Assembly (NCBI GenBank): GCA_964609215.1
Contig: CAZSQZ010000017.1
Coordinates: 17,217 to 81,216 of the forward strand
Direction of reading: 5' to 3'
Source of the DNA: JABDKJ01 sp964609215
Lineage (GTDB): Bacteria > Bacteroidota > Bacteroidia > Flavobacteriales_D > JABDKJ01
DNA length: 64,000 nt
The position numbers were made by a program, and so were the translations under genes. Shown in pieces: positions 33,716 to 43,612 of the stretch (positions are counted from its first letter, which is position 1; the number at the start of each line of letters is the position of its first letter). Below the pieces are notes generated by a model that was given only the letters and a program-made list of their open reading frames with translations, did no database searches and was not told the DNA's origin.

Positions 33716-34774
33716 CTAGAATAATTTGCGTTTTATATATTCTCTGACAGGAATGGTATCGCAAACAATCTCACAGTTGACCATGAGTCCTTCGTCCATG
33801 CGTTCGCGGTTATTTGGAATTTTTACTTTTGCTAAGACCACTTGTCTATTATCTACAATATTCACCTTTTTATCCAGATGAACATTCATATCAAAATTCT
33901 CATCACATCCTGGGAGATGAAGACATGCCTTCGCCTTATTTTCGTTAATGAAAGATTTTTCTGCTACTTCAATTGGAACGATTACAACCTGTTGAAGTGT
34001 ATCTATAAGAGAAATAAGGCTATTGCTAAAAGCATCAAATCTAATTTCACCTTCAAAGGGAGCTCTTACTTTATAGCCTCTTTTCTTTTCGTTAAGGATA
34101 TTTAAATTGGCTTCGAAATTTTCAAGTTGTGCATTTACAACATCCAATTTTTCTGTTTTGGTTCCCGTTCTGGCAGAAACAACCTTTTGTTTTGCTAGCT
34201 CAACATTTGCTTTAGCCAGAGCAAGATTGTTTTCTATTATTTGAAATTCCGCTTCCGGAATAATTTCATCTTCAAAAAGATTTTTGCCCCTTTCATAATT
34301 TTTTTCTTCAAGATCTAATTGTTGTTTGGCAAAGTCTAAACTTCTTTCAGATTCATTTATAACCGAAATCTTGCTTCCAGTATTTTCTGACTTAAACATG
34401 GCTAATTGAGAGCTTATCTTAGTTTCCAAATCGGCAATTTCTTGCTCCAACAGATAAGAAGTAAATTCAAGAAGTTCACTTCCACGATCTACGTAAGAAC
34501 CATTCGCAAGGCTTTCATTAAATTTCATTTCAACAATGTCGCCCCTGTCAAAAGTAAAACTCTGCATAGATTCCGAAAATCCATCTGCGAAATTCCTATT
34601 TTCAGTAAAGTATTGATTGTTGTCTTGTTTTAAAGACCATTTTTTGGATGGGTAGACCTTTCCGGAGTAATTTAATTTATACGCAACCTCAAAAGGGCCA
34701 AACCATAGAATAACAAAGGCCAGAATAAGAACCAAGAACACAATTTTTCCAATATGTCTATCGATAAATGCCAA
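33716..34774 (-). CDS. HlyD/membrane-fusion-type periplasmic adaptor
   Basis: 352 residues. An N-terminal transmembrane helix (residues 9-27) is followed by a first lipoyl-like half (GSYVDRGSELLEFTS near 110-125) and a long alpha-helical hairpin (about 125-245, containing ANVELAKQKV). The second lipoyl half is YKVRAPFEGEIRF, and a beta-barrel domain follows. This is the layout of membrane fusion proteins that join inner-membrane pumps to outer-membrane channels. No pump or TolC-type gene is adjacent; instead it heads an operon with the VTC and DUF4956 genes. Confidence 0.85.
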   Translation of the reverse strand: MAFIDRHIGKIVFLVLILAFVILWFGPFEVAYKLNYSGKVYPSKKWSLKQDNNQYFTENRNFADGFSESMQSFTFDRGDIVEMKFNESLANGSYVDRGSELLEFTSYLLEQEIADLETKISSQLAMFKSENTGSKISVINESERSLDFAKQQLDLEEKNYERGKNLFEDEIIPEAEFQIIENNLALAKANVELAKQKVVSARTGTKTEKLDVVNAQLENFEANLNILNEKKRGYKVRAPFEGEIRFDAFSNSLISLIDTLQQVVIVPIEVAEKSFINENKAKACLHLPGCDENFDMNVHLDKKVNIVDNRQVVLAKVKIPNNRERMDEGLMVNCEIVCDTIPVREYIKRKLF

Positions 34775-34807
34775 TTTCAGAATTATGGGTTAAATTTCCT
34801 ATTAACA

Positions 34808-34838
34808 CAAAGTTAACGTTAATCTAACATTATTTCAA
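34808..34838 (-). promoter_or_regulatory. Promoter of the HlyD-VTC-DUF4956 operon
   Basis: Read on the minus strand: TTG (34838-34836), a 20-base spacer, TAACTTTG (34815-34808), an exact TAnnTTTG match. It lies about 33 bases before the ATG at 34774. Confidence 0.6.
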
Positions 34839-34895
34839 CGGTTTCAAATAATAGTACAGCTGGGAAAGAAATTTCCCTATCGTATTGTTACGCTT

Positions 34896-36035
34896 CTATT
34901 GAATAATTAGTTTGTGTTCAAAATACGTTCCTTTATCCGAAATACCGGAAAGTATATAAATCCCATTCGATATGGCACCAATGTTCAAGTTAAAAATGCT
35001 GGAATTGATTCCACTTTTTCGAAAAAAGACTCTACCAGTCAAGTCGAAGATACTGACCTCATTGATTTGATTTAAAGATTGAACCCTAAGTAAATTATCG
35101 TCTTGAATAAAAGTGAAATTTGAGAACTGTTCCTCTTCAACTGAGCTGATAATATCGCAGGTATTGAGTCTTTCCAATTTACCTACATTTCCAAACTCAT
35201 CTTGTTCCTGACTTATTAGAACCGTGCAATTATCTTTAAAAGAAATCCCTTCTCGAGTTGCGGTGGAATTAAAGAAATTATAGCTCAGATCTCCAGAAAA
35301 GAAATCATCACCAGTGAAATTGGAGAAAATAAATACTGAGGAATTAGTAAGTAGAGCCACTCTAGATCCAATACCGTTAATGTCTGCAGCAGTAATACTT
35401 GCGTGGATAGGACTTAAATTTCCAAAATGCGAATTTACCAACTCAGCTACGTGGTTTCCAGGATTTGGAGAAAGGCGATAATGTTTAATTATTCCATCAA
35501 AAGGATTTGTTCTGTTTTTTGTAAATAAATGCAAATTGCCATCAAAATAGAACATGGCCTCAATATCAAAATTCAGGTTTGATTCTACTGGTGGAAAATT
35601 CACCTGATCGCTTAGTGTAAAACTAATAAGTTCAGGATTTACAAAATTGTCCAAAAGATCGGGGTTAGGAATGCGGAAAATTTTTAAATCAGTCCTATCA
35701 TTTAAATTGTTTCCAAAATCACCAATATAAAAGAACAATTCACCATCATAGGCAACATCTTCGAAGTCAACAGGTGTAATACCCTGAAGCGTCAATTCCT
35801 CTAGTAAATCACCATTTTCGTTGATGTTAAAAATCTTTGGGTTATCGTCTGTATCATTATGCGTCCAGTAACTATCGGTATCTGTTTTTTGCAGACCAGA
35901 GGATTCCTCTATTTCTATAGGAATGTCTGCAATGAAAATAGGGTCAATTTGTGCACTCAGACAAAATGACCCTAGAAAAAATATTGTACTAAGAATAAAT
36001 GCTTTCAAATCCCTCTTTTGGGCTAATCTAAACAA
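34896..36035 (-). CDS. T9SS-sorted secreted protein, propeller-like
   Basis: 379 residues. A signal peptide (to about residue 29, LSAQ) is followed by about 270 residues of beta-rich sequence with IEESSGLQKTD, YWTHNDTDDNPKIF and DFEDVAYDGELFFYIGDFG, which look like blades of an esterase/SdiA-regulated-type propeller. A C-terminal T9SS type-A sorting domain of about 75 residues follows (VSIFDLTGRVFFRKSG, ISNGIYILSG). It is exported across the outer membrane by the T9SS. The start is only three bases after the coiled-coil gene stop, so both are one operon. Confidence 0.85.
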   Translation of the reverse strand: MFRLAQKRDLKAFILSTIFFLGSFCLSAQIDPIFIADIPIEIEESSGLQKTDTDSYWTHNDTDDNPKIFNINENGDLLEELTLQGITPVDFEDVAYDGELFFYIGDFGNNLNDRTDLKIFRIPNPDLLDNFVNPELISFTLSDQVNFPPVESNLNFDIEAMFYFDGNLHLFTKNRTNPFDGIIKHYRLSPNPGNHVAELVNSHFGNLSPIHASITAADINGIGSRVALLTNSSVFIFSNFTGDDFFSGDLSYNFFNSTATREGISFKDNCTVLISQEQDEFGNVGKLERLNTCDIISSVEEEQFSNFTFIQDDNLLRVQSLNQINEVSIFDLTGRVFFRKSGINSSIFNLNIGAISNGIYILSGISDKGTYFEHKLIIQ

Positions 36036-36038
36036 TTA

Positions 36039-36746
36039 TTACATACCTAGAATTTCTTTTACTTCACGAAGCTTTGATTTTTTAGTGTCCAATTCCGCCT
36101 CTGACGAGGTCATTTCAATTTTCGTTTTTTCTATATTTCCTTTTGCTTTTACAATCTGTCCACTTATTTTTTTTCCCTCACCTTCAATTTTTTTCAATTC
36201 TCCTTCCATGCCTTTGATAGCGTCTTCTTTAGAAGCCAAACTATTTCCTTCAATAGTTGAATTGGTATCAGCTATTTCTGCATCCTTTTCAGAAATAAAA
36301 CCTTGATTATTTGAGATTTCAATTTCCAACTGCTCTATCTCGGATTCCAATTGTTGTATTTGCCCCTTCTTTTTAGCAATTGCCTTTAACGCACGATCAT
36401 TCTCGACTTCAAATTTCTTCTTTTCACCCTGCAACCTCTTTACCTTGTCTTCAAGGGTCGATAAATCCAGACCTGAGATTTCCGCTTTAGCTGCTTGTAT
36501 CTCTAATTTCTTAGCAGATTGAAACTCTTCATTTTCTGCAAGCTTAAGTTCACTCGCTTTTATACTTTTTTCATTTTCTTTTATGGCTTTATTACCCTTC
36601 TCAATTGTTTTGTTTAATTTATCAATTTCCTTTTGAAGTGTTGGTAATAATGCCTGTGCCTGAGCTTTGCTCATAGAAGGTGTTTCTTGAGCAATAAGGC
36701 TAAGAGACATGAAAGCAATCGTTACTATAGATAGGATATATTTCAT
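36039..36746 (-). CDS. Exported coiled-coil protein
   Basis: 235 residues with a signal peptide (1-19, SLIAQ). Almost all the rest (about 25-230) is heptad-repeat coiled coil rich in Lys, Glu, Ala and Ile, for example EIDKLNKTIEKGNKAIKENE and KRLQGEKKKFEVEND. No catalytic motif is seen. It is probably a periplasmic structural protein. It precedes a T9SS cargo gene by three bases. Confidence 0.8.
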   Translation of the reverse strand: MKYILSIVTIAFMSLSLIAQETPSMSKAQAQALLPTLQKEIDKLNKTIEKGNKAIKENEKSIKASELKLAENEEFQSAKKLEIQAAKAEISGLDLSTLEDKVKRLQGEKKKFEVENDRALKAIAKKKGQIQQLESEIEQLEIEISNNQGFISEKDAEIADTNSTIEGNSLASKEDAIKGMEGELKKIEGEGKKISGQIVKAKGNIEKTKIEMTSSEAELDTKKSKLREVKEILGM

Positions 36747-36831
36747 ATTACTATTTTTGTTTTGGACGTTCTATTTTGCTGTAGTCACATAAAAAGACCC
36801 GTTGAGATCTTCTTAATCTACTTGGTTGATG

Positions 36832-38343
36832 TCAATCTTTAATAAATTTAATGATCTTTCGGCTGTCATTTGCAATAAATTCGATGAAATAAGCTCCTGA
36901 TTTCCAAGGTGTTGAATTGATTTCAATGACTTCTCCTTTTTGAAAATACTCAAATTTTGTGAAAACACGTTGCCCAGTGCTATTAAAAACCCTAATGTCC
37001 GATTCCAGATCTTGATTAGTGTTATTTTTAATGAAAGCAATATCATGACTTGGATTAGGGAATAAATCCAAGTGGTCAATAAAATTATCAATAGAACCGA
37101 TAGAAGTTATTAAAGACGTTCGTCTAAAAGTAATATCGTCAACATAGAACTCAGGATTTAGCCCATTTGGAGCAGAAGATGGAAAAAAGTTCAAAGCTCC
37201 AATAATTGGAGCTCCAGTCCCAAAACCCTGGCTTTCATCGCTAAATGTCCATATATGAACGGAGTTTCCATCCACCAATAATTGGGAAACATCATTATCA
37301 ATATCATAGACGAGAGTTATGGTATGCCATGTATCATCAGACCATGAAAAGTTTGCAGCACCTGGTACTTCTGTATCTAGAGTTCCAGATGTTCCTCCAA
37401 TAAACAATTCGTGAGCCCATGAAATACCGGGAACTTCATCATGTTGTAGGTTAAAATAAGCACCAGAGCTATTGGGAGTGAGCATTTTGAAGTTCAGCTC
37501 CCATGTTCCAGCAGAAAAATTACCCATGGGGTAAAGAGCATCACAACTGGTTCCTTCCATTCTTCCTGAATTGGTGCCATTATAGGAAAATGTATTGGAA
37601 ACGACCCCATCCTCAGTAGTTTGAGAACCAGAGCCAGACCAGGTGGACCATTGTTGAGAAACACTTCCTAAAAAAGCCCCTGCTAAATAATCATCAAAGT
37701 CTTCTTTTGATTTATAAATATATATATCGTCTATGTAATAAAGTGCAGTTTGACCAGTTGGAGCAAAAGGAAAAATATTTATGCCTCCCAAAGGCGAATC
37801 AAAAGTAAATGAACCCATTGGAGCGCCATCTTGATAGATAGCAATAACATCACCAGCAATATCTATAACATGGCTCATTCTGAACCAAGAAGCAGGATTA
37901 TAAGTTCCTGAAGCCACTTGCACCTGATCCATTATTATTTCCCATGTTCCATCATCAGAGAAGAAACATTCAAAGGCCCAACCAATTCCAGGAGAAGTAT
38001 CCTCCTGAACATTATAATACGCACCATTTCCAGGCTCAATATAAATGGATAGCTCAAAGGTATATTCCCCTTCGCTGTAATTGTTTAGAGGTATAAGCAC
38101 ATCTGCGGATCCACCACCAACACATTCCAAAGAATTAGAACCACTGTTAGCTTGATTAGATACAACAAATAAATCCTCAGCAGTCCCAGCTCCTGTTCCA
38201 CTCCAAGTATCCCACACTGTTGATTGATTTCCAATATAATCTCCCGTGGAGTAAGATTCGAAATTTTCCTCCCAAAAAGTCTGAGATTGAGCAAAAAATC
38301 CAAAAAGTGCAAGGAAAGAAATAGTGAGTAAAAAACTTCTCAT
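36832..38343 (-). CDS. T9SS-sorted protein with duplicated LamG-like domain
   Basis: 503 residues. After the signal peptide (to about 20, AQSQ) come two related halves of about 190 residues. Each starts with a WSTWSG- or WDTWSG-type segment and contains GIGWAFECFF or GISWAHELFI, plus a strand pair ending in YYIDDIYIYK or FYVDDITFRR, characteristic of concanavalin/LamG-like jelly rolls that bind carbohydrate. The last about 75 residues are a T9SS type-A sorting domain (LDLFPNPSHDIAFIKNN; SGAYFIEFIA). It is predicted to be surface-displayed or secreted; ligand unknown. Confidence 0.85.
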   Translation of the reverse strand: MRSFLLTISFLALFGFFAQSQTFWEENFESYSTGDYIGNQSTVWDTWSGTGAGTAEDLFVVSNQANSGSNSLECVGGGSADVLIPLNNYSEGEYTFELSIYIEPGNGAYYNVQEDTSPGIGWAFECFFSDDGTWEIIMDQVQVASGTYNPASWFRMSHVIDIAGDVIAIYQDGAPMGSFTFDSPLGGINIFPFAPTGQTALYYIDDIYIYKSKEDFDDYLAGAFLGSVSQQWSTWSGSGSQTTEDGVVSNTFSYNGTNSGRMEGTSCDALYPMGNFSAGTWELNFKMLTPNSSGAYFNLQHDEVPGISWAHELFIGGTSGTLDTEVPGAANFSWSDDTWHTITLVYDIDNDVSQLLVDGNSVHIWTFSDESQGFGTGAPIIGALNFFPSSAPNGLNPEFYVDDITFRRTSLITSIGSIDNFIDHLDLFPNPSHDIAFIKNNTNQDLESDIRVFNSTGQRVFTKFEYFQKGEVIEINSTPWKSGAYFIEFIANDSRKIIKFIKD

Positions 38344-38390
38344 AGCTATTAGATTTTAGTTGCTAGCTTCAAATCGATTTTTAAATTTAA

Positions 38391-38398
38391 CAAATATA
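38391..38398 (-). promoter_or_regulatory. -7 promoter box for the duplicated LamG-like gene
   Basis: TATATTTG on the minus strand matches TAnnTTTG exactly, 48 bases before the ATG at 38343. A -33 element is not clear. Confidence 0.35.
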
Positions 38399-38420
38399 AA
38401 AGTACAATAATAGAGTTTGA

Positions 38421-39221
38421 ATGTTTGTGTTTCTGGTAATATTGATTTGTGCGGTAATCATCTACCTTGCCACTTTGTTAATATTCTATATTATTCAAGA
38501 GCGTTTTATTTTTGTTCCAAATCTTATAAAAAAAGACCCTTCTATTAAGCTTGTTTCCGACTTTGAAGATGTTTACTTGGAAGGCAGTCACAATGGAAAA
38601 TTACATGGGATGCTCATTAAAACTGAAGCTCCCAAAGGAGTTATTCTTTACTTACATGGAAATACAGGGAGCTTGTTTAAATGGGCTGTTTTAGCGGAAG
38701 AGTTAACACATTATGGTTATGACGTACTTCCTTTTGATTATAGAGGATATGGTAAAAGCTCAGGAAATAGATCAGAAGAGATAATGCATGAAGATGCCCA
38801 AAAATTTTATGACATAGCTAAGGAAAGATATGGTGAAAGTAATGTTATTATCTATGGTAGATCCTTGGGAACTGGCTTTGCTACCATGCTCGCATCAAAG
38901 AACAACCCCAAAAAAATGATTCTGGAGACACCTTATGATAACTTTAGAAATGTAGCTGATTTTCATTTTCCTTTTATTCCTTGCAGGTGGCTTTTGAAAT
39001 ATGAATTTCAAAATGATGTGCATATTAAAAAGGTTAATTGCCCAATTCTTATTTTACACGGAACTAGAGATAGAATTATACCATTTAAATTAGCTATTAA
39101 TTTATACGAACAAATTGAAGAGGGGACGGAAAATCAACTGGTTACTATTCCAAGAGGAAAACATAATAATCTCGCATCTTTTGCTCTTTTCAGAGAAAAG
39201 ATCACAGAATTTATCAATTGA
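38421..39221 (+). CDS. Membrane-anchored alpha/beta hydrolase (Bem46/ABHD13-like)
   Basis: 266 residues. One N-terminal transmembrane helix (residues 2-25) is followed by an alpha/beta-hydrolase domain: ILYLHGNTGS (oxyanion region, residues 74-83), LPFDYRGYGKSSG, the nucleophile elbow IYGRSLGTGFA, the acid in LHGTRDRIIPF and the His in PRGKHNNL. This is the Bem46/ABHD13 pattern. The substrate is unknown. The stop codon is two bases from the ATG of the penicillin acylase gene, so they are co-translated. Confidence 0.88.
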   Translation: MFVFLVILICAVIIYLATLLIFYIIQERFIFVPNLIKKDPSIKLVSDFEDVYLEGSHNGKLHGMLIKTEAPKGVILYLHGNTGSLFKWAVLAEELTHYGYDVLPFDYRGYGKSSGNRSEEIMHEDAQKFYDIAKERYGESNVIIYGRSLGTGFATMLASKNNPKKMILETPYDNFRNVADFHFPFIPCRWLLKYEFQNDVHIKKVNCPILILHGTRDRIIPFKLAINLYEQIEEGTENQLVTIPRGKHNNLASFALFREKITEFIN

Positions 39222-39223
39222 AA

Positions 39224-41581
39224 ATGAAGAAGCTATTAAAGTGGATATTTGGAATCATATTAGGAGCAATGCTTATTTTAAGTGTATTTCTGTATGTGCA
39301 ATATAAGTCGTCTTCCCTTGATTATTCAGCGGAAAAAAAGCTACCTGTTAAGGACAAGGTAGATGTTTATTTTGATAATATCGGAGTACCTCATGTTTAC
39401 TCAGGAAATGCTGAAGATGCATACTTTACTTTAGGATATGTGGTTTCATCAGAACGCTATTTTCAAGCGGATATGATGAGGAGAATTGGAAAGGGTAGGC
39501 TTGCGGAAGTTTTTGGAGAAAAGCTAGTAGAAACGGATAAGTTATTTCGGACTCTGGGTATTGAAAAGCACAGCTTAAACAGCATTGAAGCTATTGATAA
39601 GGATAAGGATTATTTTAAGCTGGCACAAGAGTACTTGAGAGGCTTTAATTACGCTATGAAAAATAGCAATGAGCCTTTGGAATATAAAATCCTTGGCATT
39701 GAAAGAGAGAAATTTGACTTTTCAGATTTAATGGCAATTTCAGCTTACATGGCATTCAACTTTGATAAGGGTTTAAAGAATGATCCATTCATGAATAGTT
39801 ATTGGCAAGAAATGGGGGAGGAATATATGTCTGATTTTAAGCCCGATACCTTTGAGGTACTTAAAGACTCTTTATTGAATAATGGAGCGTTTGTTTTTTC
39901 CATGGATACAATTGCTGCAATATTTGACAAGCTTCCAACCTCACCTTTTTTAGGAAGCAATGCTTGGGTGGTATCAACGGATAAATCTAGCAGTGGTCAG
40001 GTCCTATTCTCAAATGATACACATATAAGAAACTCTCAGCCAGCAACATGGTATGAAGCCCATATAGAATACCCCAACTTTAGTTTTTATGGGAATTATT
40101 TACCAGGCATACCCTTCGCATTAATAGGCCATACAAGACAATATGCTTGGGGATTAACAATGCTACAAAATGATGATACAGATTTGTTCAAAGAGCAGTA
40201 TAATAAGGAAACAGATCAGTATTATCATAATAGAGTATGGAAAGAATTTGAAACTAGAAAGGAAACCATCAAGGTAAAAGATGCCGAAGATTTAACTATT
40301 GAAATAAAGGAGTCTGTGCATGGGCCTTTGATTAATGATATTATAAAGGTCAAATATGAACAGCCTATATCCATGCATTGGACCTACCGTAAATTTCTCA
40401 ATAACTTATTGGAGGTCTTCCATAAGCTTGCATATGGAAAGGATATTAATGATGTTGAAAGTGCAGCCTCTGAAATAGTTTCACCTGGATTAAATATGGC
40501 TTACGGGGATAGTGATGGAAATATCGCATTATGGGCTTGTGCTAAACTAATAAAACGAGATAGTACGTATGCTCAATTGATTCTACCTGGAACAGGGGAA
40601 TTTGATATTACTGAGTATCATGACTTTTCATCAAATCCACAATATAAAAATCCAGCTTCAGGTTTCGTGTATACCGCAAATCACAATCATGGAGAATATA
40701 AAGGAATTCAGCATCAGGGATACTATGCTGCTATGGATAGAGCAAATGCCATCCGCGAATTTTTAAATGATCAAGAAAAACTTTCTATTTCCGATTTAAA
40801 GGAATTAGCCTTATTGAATGTAAATAAAAACGATAATGAACTATGTGATTTTCTGTTGCAGTATGTTAACACAGATGGCTTTACTCAAGTTGAATTATCA
40901 GCTTTAAACATTCTTGAGAACTGGGATGGGCAGTATAGTATTGAAAGCAAAGGCCCCATTGTTTTTCAAAATTTTAAATATTACTTGTTGAAGAGTGTGT
41001 TTGAGGATGAAATAGGCGATGAGAATTATAAAGAGTTTATTTCCAAAGGTGATGTTAAAAAAGGAATAGATAAAGTCATAAGAAATTTTAATAGTATTTG
41101 GTGGAAAAATGAGAATGGTAATCAAAGCCCAAATGAATTGATAACCAGCTCTTTTAAGCAAGGCATAGAGAATATTATTGATAAAAAAGGAGGTCAAACA
41201 AGTGAGTGGCATTGGGGAAATTGCCATTTTTCATATTTTGGCCACCCACTTGGTACAGTAAAACCATTGGATAAAGTATTTGATATTGGTCCTTTTCCTA
41301 GCCCGGGAAGCCCAAAAACTGTTAATGCTCAGTCTTTTACCATGAATGAATCTTGTAACTATAAGGTTTTTTCAGGCCCTCAAATGCGAATTATGATAGA
41401 TTTTAATGATGTTGAAGGGGCTGAAAGCATCTTACCCGTAGGTCAAAGCGGGAATCCTTCTTCAGAGTTTTATTCAAATCAAGCAGAGAATTTTGTAGCT
41501 GGAAAGTATAGATCCATGTTAATGAAAAAAGAAGAAATTCAAACCGATGGTCGAAAATTGGCTATTCATCCCCTGAAATAG
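39224..41581 (+). CDS. Penicillin acylase family Ntn-hydrolase
   Basis: 785 residues from the ATG at 39224; a TTG at 39218 overlaps the preceding stop and is less likely. An N-terminal helix anchors it (residues 2-25). The autoprocessing nucleophile is Ser245 in FLGSNAWVVSTDKS, which becomes the N-terminus of the beta chain; GVPHVYSGNAEDAYFTLGYV near residue 55 is the alpha-chain signature, and FSNDTHI and MLQNDDTDLF are conserved. Family members hydrolyse amides, including acyl-homoserine lactones, beta-lactam side chains and aculeacin-type lipopeptides; the substrate here is open. Confidence 0.93.
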   Translation: MKKLLKWIFGIILGAMLILSVFLYVQYKSSSLDYSAEKKLPVKDKVDVYFDNIGVPHVYSGNAEDAYFTLGYVVSSERYFQADMMRRIGKGRLAEVFGEKLVETDKLFRTLGIEKHSLNSIEAIDKDKDYFKLAQEYLRGFNYAMKNSNEPLEYKILGIEREKFDFSDLMAISAYMAFNFDKGLKNDPFMNSYWQEMGEEYMSDFKPDTFEVLKDSLLNNGAFVFSMDTIAAIFDKLPTSPFLGSNAWVVSTDKSSSGQVLFSNDTHIRNSQPATWYEAHIEYPNFSFYGNYLPGIPFALIGHTRQYAWGLTMLQNDDTDLFKEQYNKETDQYYHNRVWKEFETRKETIKVKDAEDLTIEIKESVHGPLINDIIKVKYEQPISMHWTYRKFLNNLLEVFHKLAYGKDINDVESAASEIVSPGLNMAYGDSDGNIALWACAKLIKRDSTYAQLILPGTGEFDITEYHDFSSNPQYKNPASGFVYTANHNHGEYKGIQHQGYYAAMDRANAIREFLNDQEKLSISDLKELALLNVNKNDNELCDFLLQYVNTDGFTQVELSALNILENWDGQYSIESKGPIVFQNFKYYLLKSVFEDEIGDENYKEFISKGDVKKGIDKVIRNFNSIWWKNENGNQSPNELITSSFKQGIENIIDKKGGQTSEWHWGNCHFSYFGHPLGTVKPLDKVFDIGPFPSPGSPKTVNAQSFTMNESCNYKVFSGPQMRIMIDFNDVEGAESILPVGQSGNPSSEFYSNQAENFVAGKYRSMLMKKEEIQTDGRKLAIHPLK

Positions 41582-41643
41582 TCGATTCGTGCAACTTTCT
41601 GTACCTCTTCTCGTATTATTTGGGTAGCATAACTTAGAGATGT

Positions 41644-42273
41644 ATGAAAAAAGTGAGATGGATATTAGTTGCAGTGGCTCTAGTGATAATCTTTGGTAGC
41701 CAGGCATTTTCAAGAGATTATAGAAATGATTCTGATAGTCTAAAGGCAAAGACATTTAGGCAATGGGCAGTTAAAAAGATTCAGCAAAAAGACACAACTG
41801 CCGCTTTATTGCTATTAGAAGAGTCTATTTATACTAATCCAGATGATTGGATGTCCTATTACAACCGGGCTACTATTCATTACAATATGGGAGAGTCAGC
41901 TAAAGCAATAGATGATATAAATATGGCTTTAGATTTAAATGCAGATTTTGTTAATGGTCTCTATTTCAGGAGTATGATATTCTATTATCTGACAGATTAT
42001 AGGCAAAGTGAGAGCGATTTAAACAAAGCATTGGATTTGGCTCCGCAAAGCGCATTTTTATTGAGAAAGCGAGGAGCGGTAAGATACAATATGCAGAAAA
42101 AATTATCCGCGCTCAAAGATTTTGATGAGGCAATTGATTTGAATCCTTTTGATCCTATTAGCTTCTACAATAGATATGTTACCAAAGATGCCTTAGAAGA
42201 TGATAAAGGTTCAAAACAAGACTTGTTGAGAGCTCTATCTTTAGGATTTAATCCAAATATGGTTGAGTATTAG
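41644..42273 (+). CDS. Tetratricopeptide repeat protein
   Basis: 209 residues. A signal peptide (to about 23, QAFS) is followed by four TPR units between residues 50 and 200, for example WMSYYNRATIHYNMGESAKA, LYFRSMIFYYLTDYRQSE, and LRKRGAVRYNMQKKLSALKD. It is probably a periplasmic protein-protein scaffold. No enzymatic domain. Its 3' end overlaps the convergent oxidoreductase gene by four bases. Confidence 0.85.
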   Translation: MKKVRWILVAVALVIIFGSQAFSRDYRNDSDSLKAKTFRQWAVKKIQQKDTTAALLLLEESIYTNPDDWMSYYNRATIHYNMGESAKAIDDINMALDLNADFVNGLYFRSMIFYYLTDYRQSESDLNKALDLAPQSAFLLRKRGAVRYNMQKKLSALKDFDEAIDLNPFDPISFYNRYVTKDALEDDKGSKQDLLRALSLGFNPNMVEY

Positions 42274-43391
42274 TCTATAAGATTAGCTAACTCTTTCCCA
42301 TTAAGTATTCCTATCGCAACGCCCATACCGCCAAGGCGCGCAGCGCAGTGAAGGTTGTCATTGATTTTTTTAAGAATAGGTTTCTTGCTTTTCCCTATTC
42401 CCATTATGCCTGTCCATTTTTGTTCTATTTCAAATTCGGTTGATGGAAGAATACATTCCTTCAAAATACTCTCTAATTTATGTTGGATTTTAGAGTTAAT
42501 CTCTAATTTATCGGTCGTTTCAGCGGCAAAATCTATATTTCTTGCACCACCAAAGAGTACTCTGTTTTCAACAGCACGGAAATAGTAATAGCCTTCATCA
42601 AAATGAAAGCAGGAATCAAAATGAAGCTTAGGAATAGATCTCGTAATTAAAACTTGGGCTCTAGCAGGTTGAATATCCAAGTCCACAAATTTTTTGGAAA
42701 AGCCATTTGTCGCCAGCACTAAAGAAATTGCTGAAATTCGAATGTCCTCATTTGTTCTCAAAGAATAGAAGTTTTGATTTCGTTCAAGCTCGCGGATTTC
42801 CGTGTTGAAATGAATATTTACGCCTATTTCAGTGCATAATTGCATGAGAGAACGAATCATTTTTACGGGATTCAATTGACCTTCATACTGATTGAAAATC
42901 ATTTGCTCAAATCCCTTAAAACCATATTGATCAGGTATTTTGTCTGCTATTTTATATACATCTTTTCCAATTATATCCTTCATCTTTAGGTTGATGCTTT
43001 CTATCTGATCGGAGCAATTTTTAAAGAGCTCAGCATCTTCTTTTCTGAATAGTTCATATGCACCATTATAGTTCAGATCTACTTGATTCTTGCCTAATAT
43101 TGACTCAATCATTTTAAGCCCTTTAAACCGCATTTCAACTAGTTCAAAGACTTCGCTTTCAGGCATGGTTTTCAAATCTGAAAGTACTTCTGATAGACTA
43201 CCAAAACATGCAAAACCAGCATTTTTAGTGCTTGCCCCAGAAGGCATTTTTCCTCTTTCAAAAACAGATATGATTTTTTCGGGAAATTTCTTTTTAAGAA
43301 AGTAAGCACAGGATAATCCAGTATATCCCGCCCCTATAATGGCAAAATCGCATTTTTCATAAAAGAACGTTTTCTCCCAAAAACTAAGCAT
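42270..43391 (-). CDS. FAD-dependent oxidoreductase (DAO/glycine-oxidase type)
   Basis: 373 residues. The FAD-binding beta-alpha-beta motif is IIGAGYTGLSCAYFLKKK near residue 18, with VFERGKMPSGASTKNAGFA following, typical of the DAO superfamily (YhhW/PuuB-like). The C-terminal second FAD contact is MGIGKSKKPIL...GGMGVAIGILNGKELA. It probably oxidises a secondary amine or amino acid. A short charged N-terminal stretch before the FAD motif (MLSFWEKTFFYEK) is usual for PuuB-like enzymes. Confidence 0.88.
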   Translation of the reverse strand: MLSFWEKTFFYEKCDFAIIGAGYTGLSCAYFLKKKFPEKIISVFERGKMPSGASTKNAGFACFGSLSEVLSDLKTMPESEVFELVEMRFKGLKMIESILGKNQVDLNYNGAYELFRKEDAELFKNCSDQIESINLKMKDIIGKDVYKIADKIPDQYGFKGFEQMIFNQYEGQLNPVKMIRSLMQLCTEIGVNIHFNTEIRELERNQNFYSLRTNEDIRISAISLVLATNGFSKKFVDLDIQPARAQVLITRSIPKLHFDSCFHFDEGYYYFRAVENRVLFGGARNIDFAAETTDKLEINSKIQHKLESILKECILPSTEFEIEQKWTGIMGIGKSKKPILKKINDNLHCAARLGGMGVAIGILNGKELANLID

Positions 43392-43612
43392 ATACAGGCT
43401 TTAATAGTATTATAATAAATTTAAAAGCAAGGCATTTAAGAAGCATACAACTCAAATCTATTTTAATTTATTGGAAAATGAACGTTTCAGGTTAAACAGT
43501 GTATTTCAATTTGTGAATAATTATATACCATTTAATCGATAACTTCGGCAGGAATTTTGCGTTGTTATTTATACAGCTGCGCCAAATTTTTACGATATTT
43601 GAAGATATCAGT

